Source: Bacteroidaceae bacterium
Lineage (GTDB): Bacteria; Bacteroidota; Bacteroidia; Bacteroidales; Bacteroidaceae
Reading direction: 5' to 3'
Length of the DNA stretch: 47,941 nt
NCBI GenBank assembly: GCA_011959205.1
Contig: BLLV01000063.1
Location: 1-47,941 of the forward strand
Shown here one piece after another: positions 8,540 through 16,859 of the stretch. The translations under genes and the position numbers were made by a program. Positions within the stretch are counted from its first letter, which is position 1. Each line of letters starts with the position of its first letter. Under the pieces are notes generated by a model, which searched no databases, was not told the origin of the DNA, and was given only the letters and a program-made list of their open reading frames with translations.

Positions 8540-10939
8540 ATGTTAAGTCACTATATAAAAATGGCAGTACGCCAACTATTAAAATATAAGATACAAAATC
8601 TGATATCTGTAGTAGGATTATCCGTAGGAATATTATGTTTCAGTATCTGCCTCTATTGCAACCGGTTCATCAGCGGGACAGACTCCTGTTTCTCCCATAA
8701 GGAACGTATAGCAGATATCAGCCTATATACCTCACGGGGCGATTTGTATTCCGGTATTCCGGTAACGCTGATTGAGCATTTACGCAAGCAAGGCTTTGAT
8801 GAAGTGGAAGACTTTACGTTTGCTGTTTACCCCCGGAAGCGAAGCTATAACGTAATGATAAAAGAAGGTAAGGAATTGCCATACAATGACTTGAAGACAA
8901 TGGAAGTAGACTCTCTGTTTAGAAAAGTATTCACCCCTCGGATTATACAGGGGTCATGGGAAGTAGCTGCCAACACGCCCAATGCCGTCATATTGACCCG
9001 GTCTTTAGCAAAAAGAATGTTCGGCAAGTCAGAAAATCCTATAGGCAAGCGTATGATACTGACACAACGTCTTTTTACCGCACCAAAGACCACTCCTCGC
9101 ATGGGAGGGATAGCTTATACCATCCAAGCTGTAATAGAAGATATACCGCTGAACACCAGCCTGAGTTTTCTTGAAAAGCTGGATATGCTGACCTTGAATG
9201 ACAGTGAAGGAACATTGCAATTCAGCGGCCGCGACAATATGACCGGTGGTTGGGGGTTCGCCTTGCTTCATCCGGGTAAAACAGCCCAAAAGTTAAAAGC
9301 CCGTTTTCACTCCATGAATCTGAAGCACCGCCTCTATGACGAAGAAACAGCCATAACGGCTTCACCCTTTGGAGAGAAATTTTGGGATAAATCCATCGCT
9401 CCTTTTTTTGCAGGAATAACCATAGTCGTAGGCCTGCTGATATTACTGACCGGACTGCTTAATTTCTTCCACTTCCTTATGGGGACCTTTCTAAACCGTA
9501 ATCGTGAGTATGGGATACGCAAAGTCATGGGCAGCGGAAACCGGCAACTTTTTTACCAGCTCCTTGTCCAGTCGGTTGCCATTGCATCAATCGCTTTCTT
9601 GCTAACCTTTTGTCTGATAGAAATAATCAGCCCTTATTTGAATTTCAGTTTATTCGATTTTGTTCTTATCATCGAAAAAAATCTGTTGTTCGTACAAACA
9701 GCAGAGTATATGGGATTCATTTTATTTTTATGTATGATATTATGCTTTGCCACTGTATTGCGCATACGTTATATAGCCATCCGGACAAGTATTCACGGCA
9801 GTGAGATAAAACGTCATAAACATGGAATGCGGAATATACTGTTAGGTATCCAGTTTTTTATATGCTGGATCTTTGTCTCATTGACCGTAGCTCTTTATAT
9901 GCAAGCGGAGAAAACAGAATCGACCCTGTTCAATACACTGACTGAAAAAGAAAAAGCCAATATACTGAGCTTCCCCATAGATTATATGTTCATGAAGAAC
10001 GAAGAAAAACTGGCTTTGATAGAACGGGTATCCAAATATCCTGGTGTGCAAGATAAACTGCTGGCAGATATCAGCTATCTGAACGGAGTATCGGGCAACC
10101 TGATGCTGACAGAAAAAGACAACCGGGAGAGCGGTTTTGAAATAAACACCATGGCTGTATCCACTAATTTCTTCCGGTTCATGAATATACCTTTACTGGC
10201 GGGCCGGCCGCTGGAAATCCAAGAAGACCTGGTAGTAGACCAAACTGCGGTGGAACGCCAGAAAAAAGACCTGTTAGGAACTACGCTGTACAATAACTCG
10301 GATGGTTATACCATTTGTGGTGTATGTGCCAACTTTGTTGCCAACGTATACAATCAAAGCCCCGGATTTGCATTCTTGCCCAGTGACTTCACTTATTTCG
10401 TGGGTCATTGCTATCTGAAATGCGATCCGGAGAGAACAGCCGAAGTCAGGGCGCTGGTAGAAAAGACATTAAAAGAAACGCTTCCGGAAAGTATCCACCC
10501 TAAAGTCACCACTTTGCAAGAGGATATATACGAAGAACAAGCCATAGAAAATAAATTGAAAGGGATTATTCTGTTCTTTTCCATTGTCAGCCTGATCATT
10601 ACTTTACTGGGAGTTTATTCAGCTATCACATTAGACACGGAGCGCAGGCAAAAGGAAGTGGCTATCCGAAAGGTAAACGGAGCCGGATTAAAACAAATCA
10701 TTTTCCTGTTCGCCCGTCTTTATATGGGATTATTGGCGGGTTCTGCCGCTATAGCCTTTCCTTTAATCTATGCATTCATGCAAATGTGGAAAAGAACGTA
10801 CATCATATTCTTTAATGATGGCATACTGTACTGGGCAGGCATTTTTATGGGTATCACATTCATTACTACTCTTACGGTATTATTCCGCATCTTAAAAATA
10901 GCACGGATTAATCCGGCAGAAGTAATCAAGAACGAATAA
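8540..10939 (+). CDS. FtsX/MacB-like ABC transporter permease 2
   Basis: A 799-residue paralogue of the preceding permease with the same order: N-terminal helix, periplasmic core with the FGKSENPIGK element, first FtsX block (near residues 285-410, containing REYGIRKVMGSG), second core and C-terminal FtsX block (KEVAIRKVNGAG). It ends in NPAEVIKNE, a tail shared with permease 3 and close to the DPAKIIKTE tail of permease 1. Paralogues of similar length but diverged sequence in one operon suggest heteromeric transporters or several pumps sharing one adaptor. Substrate unknown. Confidence 0.9.
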   Translation: MLSHYIKMAVRQLLKYKIQNLISVVGLSVGILCFSICLYCNRFISGTDSCFSHKERIADISLYTSRGDLYSGIPVTLIEHLRKQGFDEVEDFTFAVYPRKRSYNVMIKEGKELPYNDLKTMEVDSLFRKVFTPRIIQGSWEVAANTPNAVILTRSLAKRMFGKSENPIGKRMILTQRLFTAPKTTPRMGGIAYTIQAVIEDIPLNTSLSFLEKLDMLTLNDSEGTLQFSGRDNMTGGWGFALLHPGKTAQKLKARFHSMNLKHRLYDEETAITASPFGEKFWDKSIAPFFAGITIVVGLLILLTGLLNFFHFLMGTFLNRNREYGIRKVMGSGNRQLFYQLLVQSVAIASIAFLLTFCLIEIISPYLNFSLFDFVLIIEKNLLFVQTAEYMGFILFLCMILCFATVLRIRYIAIRTSIHGSEIKRHKHGMRNILLGIQFFICWIFVSLTVALYMQAEKTESTLFNTLTEKEKANILSFPIDYMFMKNEEKLALIERVSKYPGVQDKLLADISYLNGVSGNLMLTEKDNRESGFEINTMAVSTNFFRFMNIPLLAGRPLEIQEDLVVDQTAVERQKKDLLGTTLYNNSDGYTICGVCANFVANVYNQSPGFAFLPSDFTYFVGHCYLKCDPERTAEVRALVEKTLKETLPESIHPKVTTLQEDIYEEQAIENKLKGIILFFSIVSLIITLLGVYSAITLDTERRQKEVAIRKVNGAGLKQIIFLFARLYMGLLAGSAAIAFPLIYAFMQMWKRTYIIFFNDGILYWAGIFMGITFITTLTVLFRILKIARINPAEVIKNE

Positions 10940-10954
10940 AAACACGATTTAATT

Positions 10955-13318
10955 ATGACAACACACTATTTGAAGATAGCATTCAGAAACCTGATTAAAT
11001 ATAAGACACAATCGGTTATCAGTATGCTGGGACTGGCTGTAGGCTTTGCATGTTTTGCTCTGTCTGCATACTGGATACACTATGAAATGACCTACGATGC
11101 ATTTCACCAAGACGCCGGGCGCATGTATGCGGTCAGAGTAAACAATTCCTTCGAGAAAGGGAAATTGACTCACAGAATCCCCCACCCCTTGGGACAGTAT
11201 TTAAAGAATCATTATCCAGAGATTGAAGAATATAGTGTATTCAACATCAGGCTGTGTAAATTGAAAGACAACGATAAATGGTTGGAAGTAAATATGGCAT
11301 CGTCCGACAGCACTTTTATGCAGATGATGAATATAAAAGTATTGGATGGAAATACAAACTTCATGCTGCGCGAGAGCCAGGAAGTTGCTATCACACAAGA
11401 AATGGCAACACAATTATTCGGCAAAGAGAGTCCGTTGGGAAAAGAAATAGAACTGGACAGAAAGAAAAAGAAGATATGTGCCGTCGTATCAGGATGGAGC
11501 AAACATTCTTCATTCCACTATGCTTTTATAGGTGATACCAATTATGGAAGAGGTTGGGATTTTCATTTGTTCAATGCTATAGTAAAACTGAAAAAAGGCG
11601 CTGAAGTGAAAGCCCTGACCCATAAAATGAACCAAAACTTTCCGGATGAGATGAAGAAAAATGCTTATGGGGAAACAGGAATAACCACTTTCTTTCTGAC
11701 ACCTCTCACTTCACTTCATTATGACAAGGATTTTCCTCATCAGAATGATGTGATTATCAAGTTCAATCATATTGTGTATTTCTCTGTAGTAGGCATCCTG
11801 ATTATCATTTGTGCCTTTGTGAACTTCCTTGCCTTGTTTGTCAACCGTATCCGCTCCCGTCAAAAAGAGATGGCATTGCGTAAAGTGAACGGAGCGTCCA
11901 ATTGTTCAATCATTGCATTGTTGCTCACAGAATATGCAATGATCCTAGCTTCATCCATCCTTACAGGCATGCTGCTGGTAGAAATATTATTGCCGGCATT
12001 CATAAACTATGCAGGTATTGTCCTTTCGCGTTCTACCATTTATGGTGAATCGCTGGCATACATTGCCGGCATATCCATCCTTGCATCCATTGTTGCCACG
12101 GTTCCTATTTATCTATTCCAAAAACGCACGTTGCAATCCTCTTTGGAAACGGGCAAGGGAAGACAAACCGGGAATATGTTCCGTAAAGGTTCTATGATTG
12201 TACAATTAACCGTATGTCTTTCCATTATATCTTCCACGGTAATCATCAATAAGCAGTTGAATTTCCTGAAGCATACAGAGCTTGGAATGATACACCATAA
12301 CATCGGCAGCGTTTCTATCTGGATGAATGTGGATATGAATACATGGAGCAGTAAAATAGCCGCTTTGCCCATGGTCACGGAAATACTTCCTCCGAAATAT
12401 TATCCCTTAGTGGGCACGGGACCTATGATGATGATGGGAATCAATAATTGGGACGGACTGGACAAGCCGGTCAAAGAAAAAGAAACATTAGATATGATAT
12501 ACGCAAGCGGAGAGTTCTGCCAATTCTATGGCATGACACTTCTTTCCGGCGAATGGATTTCCGAAAAGTCATTGTCTACGGATATGCTGATTACCGAATC
12601 GACCGCCCATACATTGGGTTGGCAGACCAAAGAGGCTGTTGGAAAGCATATCTATCCGGAAGGTTTCGACGAAACATTTACTGTCATAGGTGTCGTAAAA
12701 GATTGTCATTACAAATCGCCTACAACCCAAATACCGAATACCGCTTTTATAAATACGGAGAAACAAAAGCACATGTGGTTCCGTGCCAGTATCCTGTTCA
12801 AGTATAAAGAAGGAACTTGGCCCGAATGCAAACGGCTGATTGAAAAGATGGCCCAAGAGGAACATCCCGATAAAGTTTTGCGCCTGTTCAGCGAAGATGA
12901 AGTATATGATGATTATTTACGTTCAGAAAACGCCTTGCACAAACTACTGGAGTTCGCATCTATGATATGTATCATTATTTCCGTTTTCGGAATATACTCC
13001 TTGGTTACTCTTACTTGTGAACAACGCCGTAAAGAGATTGCCATCCGCAAGGTAAATGGCGCAACAGTAGAAACAATTATCAGGATGTTTCTCAAGGAAT
13101 ACTTGTTATTGCTGGTTGCAGCGTCCATCATTGCTTTTCCCATTTCCTACCTGATCATGAAAAAATGGATCGAGGGATATAACAGACAAGTGGAGATGGG
13201 TTGTTTCCCATTTATCTCTATCTTTGCAGGTATTGCATTGATTATAATATTCAGCATAGCTCGGCGAGTATGGAAAGCAGCCAACGAGAATCCGGCGGAA
13301 GTAATCAAGAACGAATAA
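10955..13318 (+). CDS. FtsX/MacB-like ABC transporter permease 3
   Basis: A 787-residue member of the same paralogous set. It has the N-terminal membrane helix, the MacB-type core with LFGKESPLGKEIEL, a first FtsX block with KEMALRKVNGAS, and a C-terminal block with KEIAIRKVNGAT, ending NPAEVIKNE. It is the last gene of the first sub-operon. The following 205 bp contain no gene but hold a second dyad pair and a second sigma-54-type promoter. No ATPase domain is present. Confidence 0.9.
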   Translation: MTTHYLKIAFRNLIKYKTQSVISMLGLAVGFACFALSAYWIHYEMTYDAFHQDAGRMYAVRVNNSFEKGKLTHRIPHPLGQYLKNHYPEIEEYSVFNIRLCKLKDNDKWLEVNMASSDSTFMQMMNIKVLDGNTNFMLRESQEVAITQEMATQLFGKESPLGKEIELDRKKKKICAVVSGWSKHSSFHYAFIGDTNYGRGWDFHLFNAIVKLKKGAEVKALTHKMNQNFPDEMKKNAYGETGITTFFLTPLTSLHYDKDFPHQNDVIIKFNHIVYFSVVGILIIICAFVNFLALFVNRIRSRQKEMALRKVNGASNCSIIALLLTEYAMILASSILTGMLLVEILLPAFINYAGIVLSRSTIYGESLAYIAGISILASIVATVPIYLFQKRTLQSSLETGKGRQTGNMFRKGSMIVQLTVCLSIISSTVIINKQLNFLKHTELGMIHHNIGSVSIWMNVDMNTWSSKIAALPMVTEILPPKYYPLVGTGPMMMMGINNWDGLDKPVKEKETLDMIYASGEFCQFYGMTLLSGEWISEKSLSTDMLITESTAHTLGWQTKEAVGKHIYPEGFDETFTVIGVVKDCHYKSPTTQIPNTAFINTEKQKHMWFRASILFKYKEGTWPECKRLIEKMAQEEHPDKVLRLFSEDEVYDDYLRSENALHKLLEFASMICIIISVFGIYSLVTLTCEQRRKEIAIRKVNGATVETIIRMFLKEYLLLLVAASIIAFPISYLIMKKWIEGYNRQVEMGCFPFISIFAGIALIIIFSIARRVWKAANENPAEVIKNE

Positions 13319-13332
13319 GACGAACATACAAT

Positions 13333-13367
13333 GTGCTCTTTCGCACATAATTTGTGCATAACCGCAC
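13333..13367. promoter_or_regulatory. Second pair of GTGC-N6-GCAC dyads
   Basis: GTGCTCTTTCGCAC (13333-13346) and GTGCATAACCGCAC (13354-13367) are separated by 7 bp. Spacing within the pair (21 bp centre to centre) and distance to the downstream -24 GG (57 bp) are identical to the pair at 3166-3200. In both pairs the second site is preceded by TTT and followed by GT. Likely binding sites of the same regulator. Confidence 0.7.
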
Positions 13368-13423
13368 GTTCCGAAGGAAGAGTGCAAATACATATTTCAT
13401 TGATAACAAAGAAACTATATCAT

Positions 13424-13439
13424 CGGCATGATTCTTGCT
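13424..13439 (+). promoter_or_regulatory. Second sigma-54 (-24/-12) promoter, upstream of the ABC ATPase
   Basis: CGGCATGATTCTTGCT matches the -24/-12 consensus, with GG (13425-13426), 10 bp, then GC (13437-13438) and the -12 half TTGCT. The predicted transcription start is near 13450, leaving a leader of about 70 nt before the ATPase gene. It divides the cluster into two transcription units under the same control. Confidence 0.72.
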
Positions 13440-13522
13440 GTTTATCTTTTGGAGATATAAGACAGATTGAATCCGAATAATTAAGCATAAAAGAATTAAC
13501 AATTAATAAAAAATTTACTATT

Positions 13523-14197
13523 ATGATCAAGACAGTTAACTTACAAAAGATTTTCAAGACGGAAGAAGTGGAAACCTGGGCACTCAACAATGTCAGTTTA
13601 GAAATTAAAGAAGGCGAATTTGTAGCCATCATGGGGCCGTCAGGTTGTGGTAAATCCACCCTATTGAATATCCTTGGCCTGCTGGATAACCCCACAGGAG
13701 GAGTCTATGAACTGAACGGCACGGACGTATCCAAATTTACCGAATCCCAACGCACCAACCTTCGTAAAGGAGTCATCGGCTTTGTTTTCCAAAGCTTTAA
13801 TCTGATTGACGAACTAAACGTGTTCGAGAATATCGAACTGCCTTTATTGTATATGGGAATTCCGGCAGCAGAACGCAAACGCCGGGTGGAAGAAGCGATG
13901 AACCGCATGGCGATAGCCCACCGTGTAAAGCATTTCCCTCAGCAATTGTCAGGTGGTCAGCAACAGCGTGTAGCGATAGCCCGTGCCGTGGTAGCCAATC
14001 CGAAACTGATTCTAGCCGATGAACCTACCGGAAACCTGGATTCCAAAAATGGTAAAGAAGTAATGGAACTATTGAGCGAATTGAATAAAGAAGGAACGAC
14101 TATTGTGATGGTTACCCACTCCCAGCATGATTCCGGCTATGCAGGAAGAACCATTAATTTGTTTGACGGGCAGGTGGTGAATGAAGTGAAAATATAA
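13523..14197 (+). CDS. ABC transporter ATP-binding protein (MacB/LolD type)
   Basis: A 224-residue ATPase with Walker A GPSGCGKST (near residues 39-47), a Q-loop in FVFQSFNLID, signature LSGGQQQRVAIARA, Walker B LILADEPTGNLDS and an H-loop in MVTHSQ. The PTGNLDS form is typical of the MacB/LolD/FtsE group, which works with FtsX-type permeases. It is the only ATPase gene in the cluster and so probably drives all four permeases. It is preceded by its own sigma-54-type promoter, which may allow extra production relative to the permeases. Confidence 0.95.
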   Translation: MIKTVNLQKIFKTEEVETWALNNVSLEIKEGEFVAIMGPSGCGKSTLLNILGLLDNPTGGVYELNGTDVSKFTESQRTNLRKGVIGFVFQSFNLIDELNVFENIELPLLYMGIPAAERKRRVEEAMNRMAIAHRVKHFPQQLSGGQQQRVAIARAVVANPKLILADEPTGNLDSKNGKEVMELLSELNKEGTTIVMVTHSQHDSGYAGRTINLFDGQVVNEVKI

Positions 14198-14210
14198 GCA
14201 ACTTATCATT

Positions 14211-14233
14211 GGGGTGGCCAAGCCGCCCCTTTT
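14211..14233 (+). terminator. Intra-operon hairpin with T-run (possible attenuator)
   Basis: GGGGTGGC (14211-14218) pairs with GCCGCCCC (14222-14229) around a 3-nt loop, with one G-T wobble, and is followed by TTTT. It lies between the ATPase stop (14197) and the ATG of permease 4 (14251). With only four T it could act as a partial terminator, giving more ATPase than permease 4 transcript, or as an mRNA-stabilising 3' end. Confidence 0.55.
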
Positions 14234-14250
14234 ATAAAAAATACGGTAAA

Positions 14251-16602
14251 ATGAATCTCTTTCTAAATATCAAATTTATTGCCCGCAGTTGGTGGCGGAA
14301 CAAACTCTTTTTTCTGATCTCCTTACTCAGCCTCACAGTAGGATTGGGATGTACCAATCTGCTTACCACTTTCTTTATCCATGAATATAATGTGGAAAAG
14401 CATAATGCCCACCGTGACTTTATCTATATGTTACGCCAGGATTCCCCTATGGAAGAGGGAATTAAAGTAACCTACTCCACCCCGGACGCAACCACACAAA
14501 TAAAAGAAAGATACGCTGAGATAACAAATGTTTTGCGTGTGAACAGAATGCCGGTCCATCTTTGTAAATACAATGAAACAACTATAAAGCAGTTTCTTTT
14601 TATCAGCGCAGACTCTACTTTAAACCATTTTTTTCCTTATACAGCTTTAGAGGGAAGTCTGAAAGAGGTTCTCACCACCCCAGACAAAGTAGCTTTAGAC
14701 AAAACATTTGCCCAACGGCTTTTCGGCAATCATTCCGGCATGGGAGAAATCCTTGAAATAACCGATGAAGAGGGTCAACGTAAAAATTATAAAGTAGCAG
14801 CTATATTGGAAGATCGCCCACAGTCTTTTCTGCATTTTGACTTGCTGACAGGAATGACCGGTCAATCATGGGGAGGCCCCGCATTATTAAAACTACAACC
14901 AGGAGCATCGCCCTTGGCTTTGCAGGAGAAAATAAAGAGCGACAAGATACCAACCCTAGTTCCGGGCTCCCAATATTACATTGACCCGATAAAAGAGTGG
15001 TACTTCAGTATAGGAAAGGACAGCAAGCAGCAACAATTGTCCTTTTTTCATCACAGTGATGTATTATTGCTTTATATCAGTCTGATTTCAGCCTTGCTGG
15101 TGCTCACCATCGCTTGCTTCAACTATACCAATCTGACCCTCTCACGTACTTTGCAACAGCTCAAGATGATACATATAGAAAAACTGATGGGAGCCCGATT
15201 AAAAGAGATCCGTAGCCAGCTATTCCTTGATGCGGCACTCACCGTTTGGTTTGCTTTCCTGTTATCATTATTGCTGATCAATGACTTGCTGCCATGGTTC
15301 AATAATCTGCTGTCGGCGCATCTCTCCTTTTCTTTTTTCTTCAGTTGGCAAATTCTGCCTTTGCTTCTATCGTTCATTTTACTCATGGCAGTCGTTCCCG
15401 GCCTGTATATCAGCCATAAACTCTCCGGACAGACATTGAACGAGTACCGGCAAACTTATACCGGAAAGAAGAAACAACAACTTATATGGGCACTTGTTAC
15501 CCTCCAATTCATCTTTTCAATAGGGTTAGTATATGCCACTACACTTGCCCAAGGTCAGATGAATTTAATCGAATCTCGTGCATACCGTTATGAAAATACC
15601 ATAGAAATAGGGAACGGCACGTCTTCTTTATCACCTCTTTATCAAGAAATGAGGCAAATGGACGGAATAGAATCGATGAGCCTTTCCATGAGTTCAGTGC
15701 TTTACTGCTGGATGCGCGAACTCCCCATCCGGCAAGCTGACGGCAGTATCCAACATCATTTTATAGTACATATTCCTGCTGATACCGCTTTCTTCCAAAC
15801 CATGCATATCCGGCAAATTGCCGGAGTACCTCCTGCTAAAGCCCGTCAGGAATATGGTCATCCGGCTTTTATCAACGAGAACTATGCCCGTTTACTGAAT
15901 ATTGATGCATCTAAAATAGGGCATAAGCTGAATGAATTTGATGAATTTTCAGATTCACTGAGCACTCTGGCTGGTATTTTCGAGAACTTTTCATTTAACT
16001 CTCTGGAGGAAGAAGTGGGCGGCCAACAAATATCCATTGAAACCGAAAAGAAGTTAACTCAGAAAGGCATGTTCATGCAAATCAAGCTGGCACCTGAAAA
16101 GCGTGGAGAAACACTGGCAGCCATCGAAAAGTTATGGAAAAGAATGAATGATGACCAACAATTCAACTATATAGATATGCATAAGGAGTTTATGCAACGT
16201 AATAATAAAGTAATTACGCTTTCAAAGATTCTTATCAGTTATTCGTGTATTGCATTGTTACTGACTTGTTTCGGTTTATTCGGCATCTCATGGTACGCTG
16301 TACGTCACCGTATTCGTGAAATAGCCGTCCGCAAAGTGCACGGTGCTTCCCATTGGGACATTGTATGGTTGCTGAACCGTTCCTTTCTGTGGCAGATACT
16401 GATAGCATACCTTGTTGCCATTCCGGTGGCATGGTTGCTGATGCAACATTGGTTGGAGCAATTTGTGTACCGCACTTCAGTTACACTGTGGAATTTCCTT
16501 GCTCCAGTTTTTATTGTATCGGCAATCACAATCATTACGGTGACCATATATAGCTATTTCAGTGCGCGTATCAGTCCGGTGGATAGTTTGAAAACAGAAT
16601 AG
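14251..16602 (+). CDS. FtsX/MacB-like ABC transporter permease 4
   Basis: A permease of about 783 residues when started at the ATG at 14251 (MNLFLNIKFIARSWWRNK). An in-frame TTG at 14209 would place the start before a hairpin and adds residues unlike the paralogues, so it is rejected. The layout matches permeases 1-3: N-terminal helix, periplasmic core with LFGNHSGMGE, FtsX block near residues 275-410, second core, and a C-terminal block with REIAVRKVHGAS. It is the most diverged of the four: its first FtsX block has IEKLMGAR where others have IRKV-type motifs. It is co-transcribed with the ATPase. Confidence 0.9.
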   Translation: MNLFLNIKFIARSWWRNKLFFLISLLSLTVGLGCTNLLTTFFIHEYNVEKHNAHRDFIYMLRQDSPMEEGIKVTYSTPDATTQIKERYAEITNVLRVNRMPVHLCKYNETTIKQFLFISADSTLNHFFPYTALEGSLKEVLTTPDKVALDKTFAQRLFGNHSGMGEILEITDEEGQRKNYKVAAILEDRPQSFLHFDLLTGMTGQSWGGPALLKLQPGASPLALQEKIKSDKIPTLVPGSQYYIDPIKEWYFSIGKDSKQQQLSFFHHSDVLLLYISLISALLVLTIACFNYTNLTLSRTLQQLKMIHIEKLMGARLKEIRSQLFLDAALTVWFAFLLSLLLINDLLPWFNNLLSAHLSFSFFFSWQILPLLLSFILLMAVVPGLYISHKLSGQTLNEYRQTYTGKKKQQLIWALVTLQFIFSIGLVYATTLAQGQMNLIESRAYRYENTIEIGNGTSSLSPLYQEMRQMDGIESMSLSMSSVLYCWMRELPIRQADGSIQHHFIVHIPADTAFFQTMHIRQIAGVPPAKARQEYGHPAFINENYARLLNIDASKIGHKLNEFDEFSDSLSTLAGIFENFSFNSLEEEVGGQQISIETEKKLTQKGMFMQIKLAPEKRGETLAAIEKLWKRMNDDQQFNYIDMHKEFMQRNNKVITLSKILISYSCIALLLTCFGLFGISWYAVRHRIREIAVRKVHGASHWDIVWLLNRSFLWQILIAYLVAIPVAWLLMQHWLEQFVYRTSVTLWNFLAPVFIVSAITIITVTIYSYFSARISPVDSLKTE

Positions 16603-16645
16603 CCGACGTTATAAAACACACTTCTGCACGTGCAGGATTTCGCAT

Positions 16646-16733
16646 ACGTACGCATGAGGCTGTACGAACGTATGTATAGAGCTACACATACGTTCGTGTA
16701 GCTTCATGCGTACGTACGTGTGGGAGTGTATAC
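16646..16733. repeat. 22-bp periodic array that also forms a long inverted repeat
   Basis: ACGTACG, ACGTATG, ACGTTCG and ACGTACG begin at 16646, 16668, 16690 and 16712, exactly 22 bp apart; the bases between them are loosely related. The segment is also an inverted repeat: 16646-16675 pairs with 16686-16715 (30-nt arms, three mismatches, 10-nt loop). No T-run follows, so it is not a standard terminator. A related array occurs at 29654-29719. The rest of the gap between permease 4 and the next gene holds only the terminator at 16817-16850. Confidence 0.65.
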
Positions 16734-16816
16734 TTTCCGGTGTAGGGTGAGATACCGATCCGTTGCCCTTTTCATGCTTTTACGGGTGATTCCGGGTCAT
16801 CCCTGCAACTAGAGAC

Positions 16817-16850
16817 AATAAAAAAGGTTGCCTGCAAACAGGCAACCTTC
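16817..16850 (-). terminator. Terminator of the serine palmitoyltransferase gene
   Basis: A perfect 11-bp stem (16824-16834 with 16839-16849) closes a 4-nt loop CAAA and is followed on the minus strand by six T. It sits just past the stop codon at 16860. It may also block read-through from the convergent export operon. Confidence 0.88.
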
Positions 16851-16859
16851 TCTTATATC

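Noticed and set aside
14209..14250. Upstream TTG start for permease 4
   Set aside because: The TTG borders a hairpin with T-run, and the added residues do not resemble the N termini of the paralogues, which begin directly before the first helix as with the ATG at 14251.
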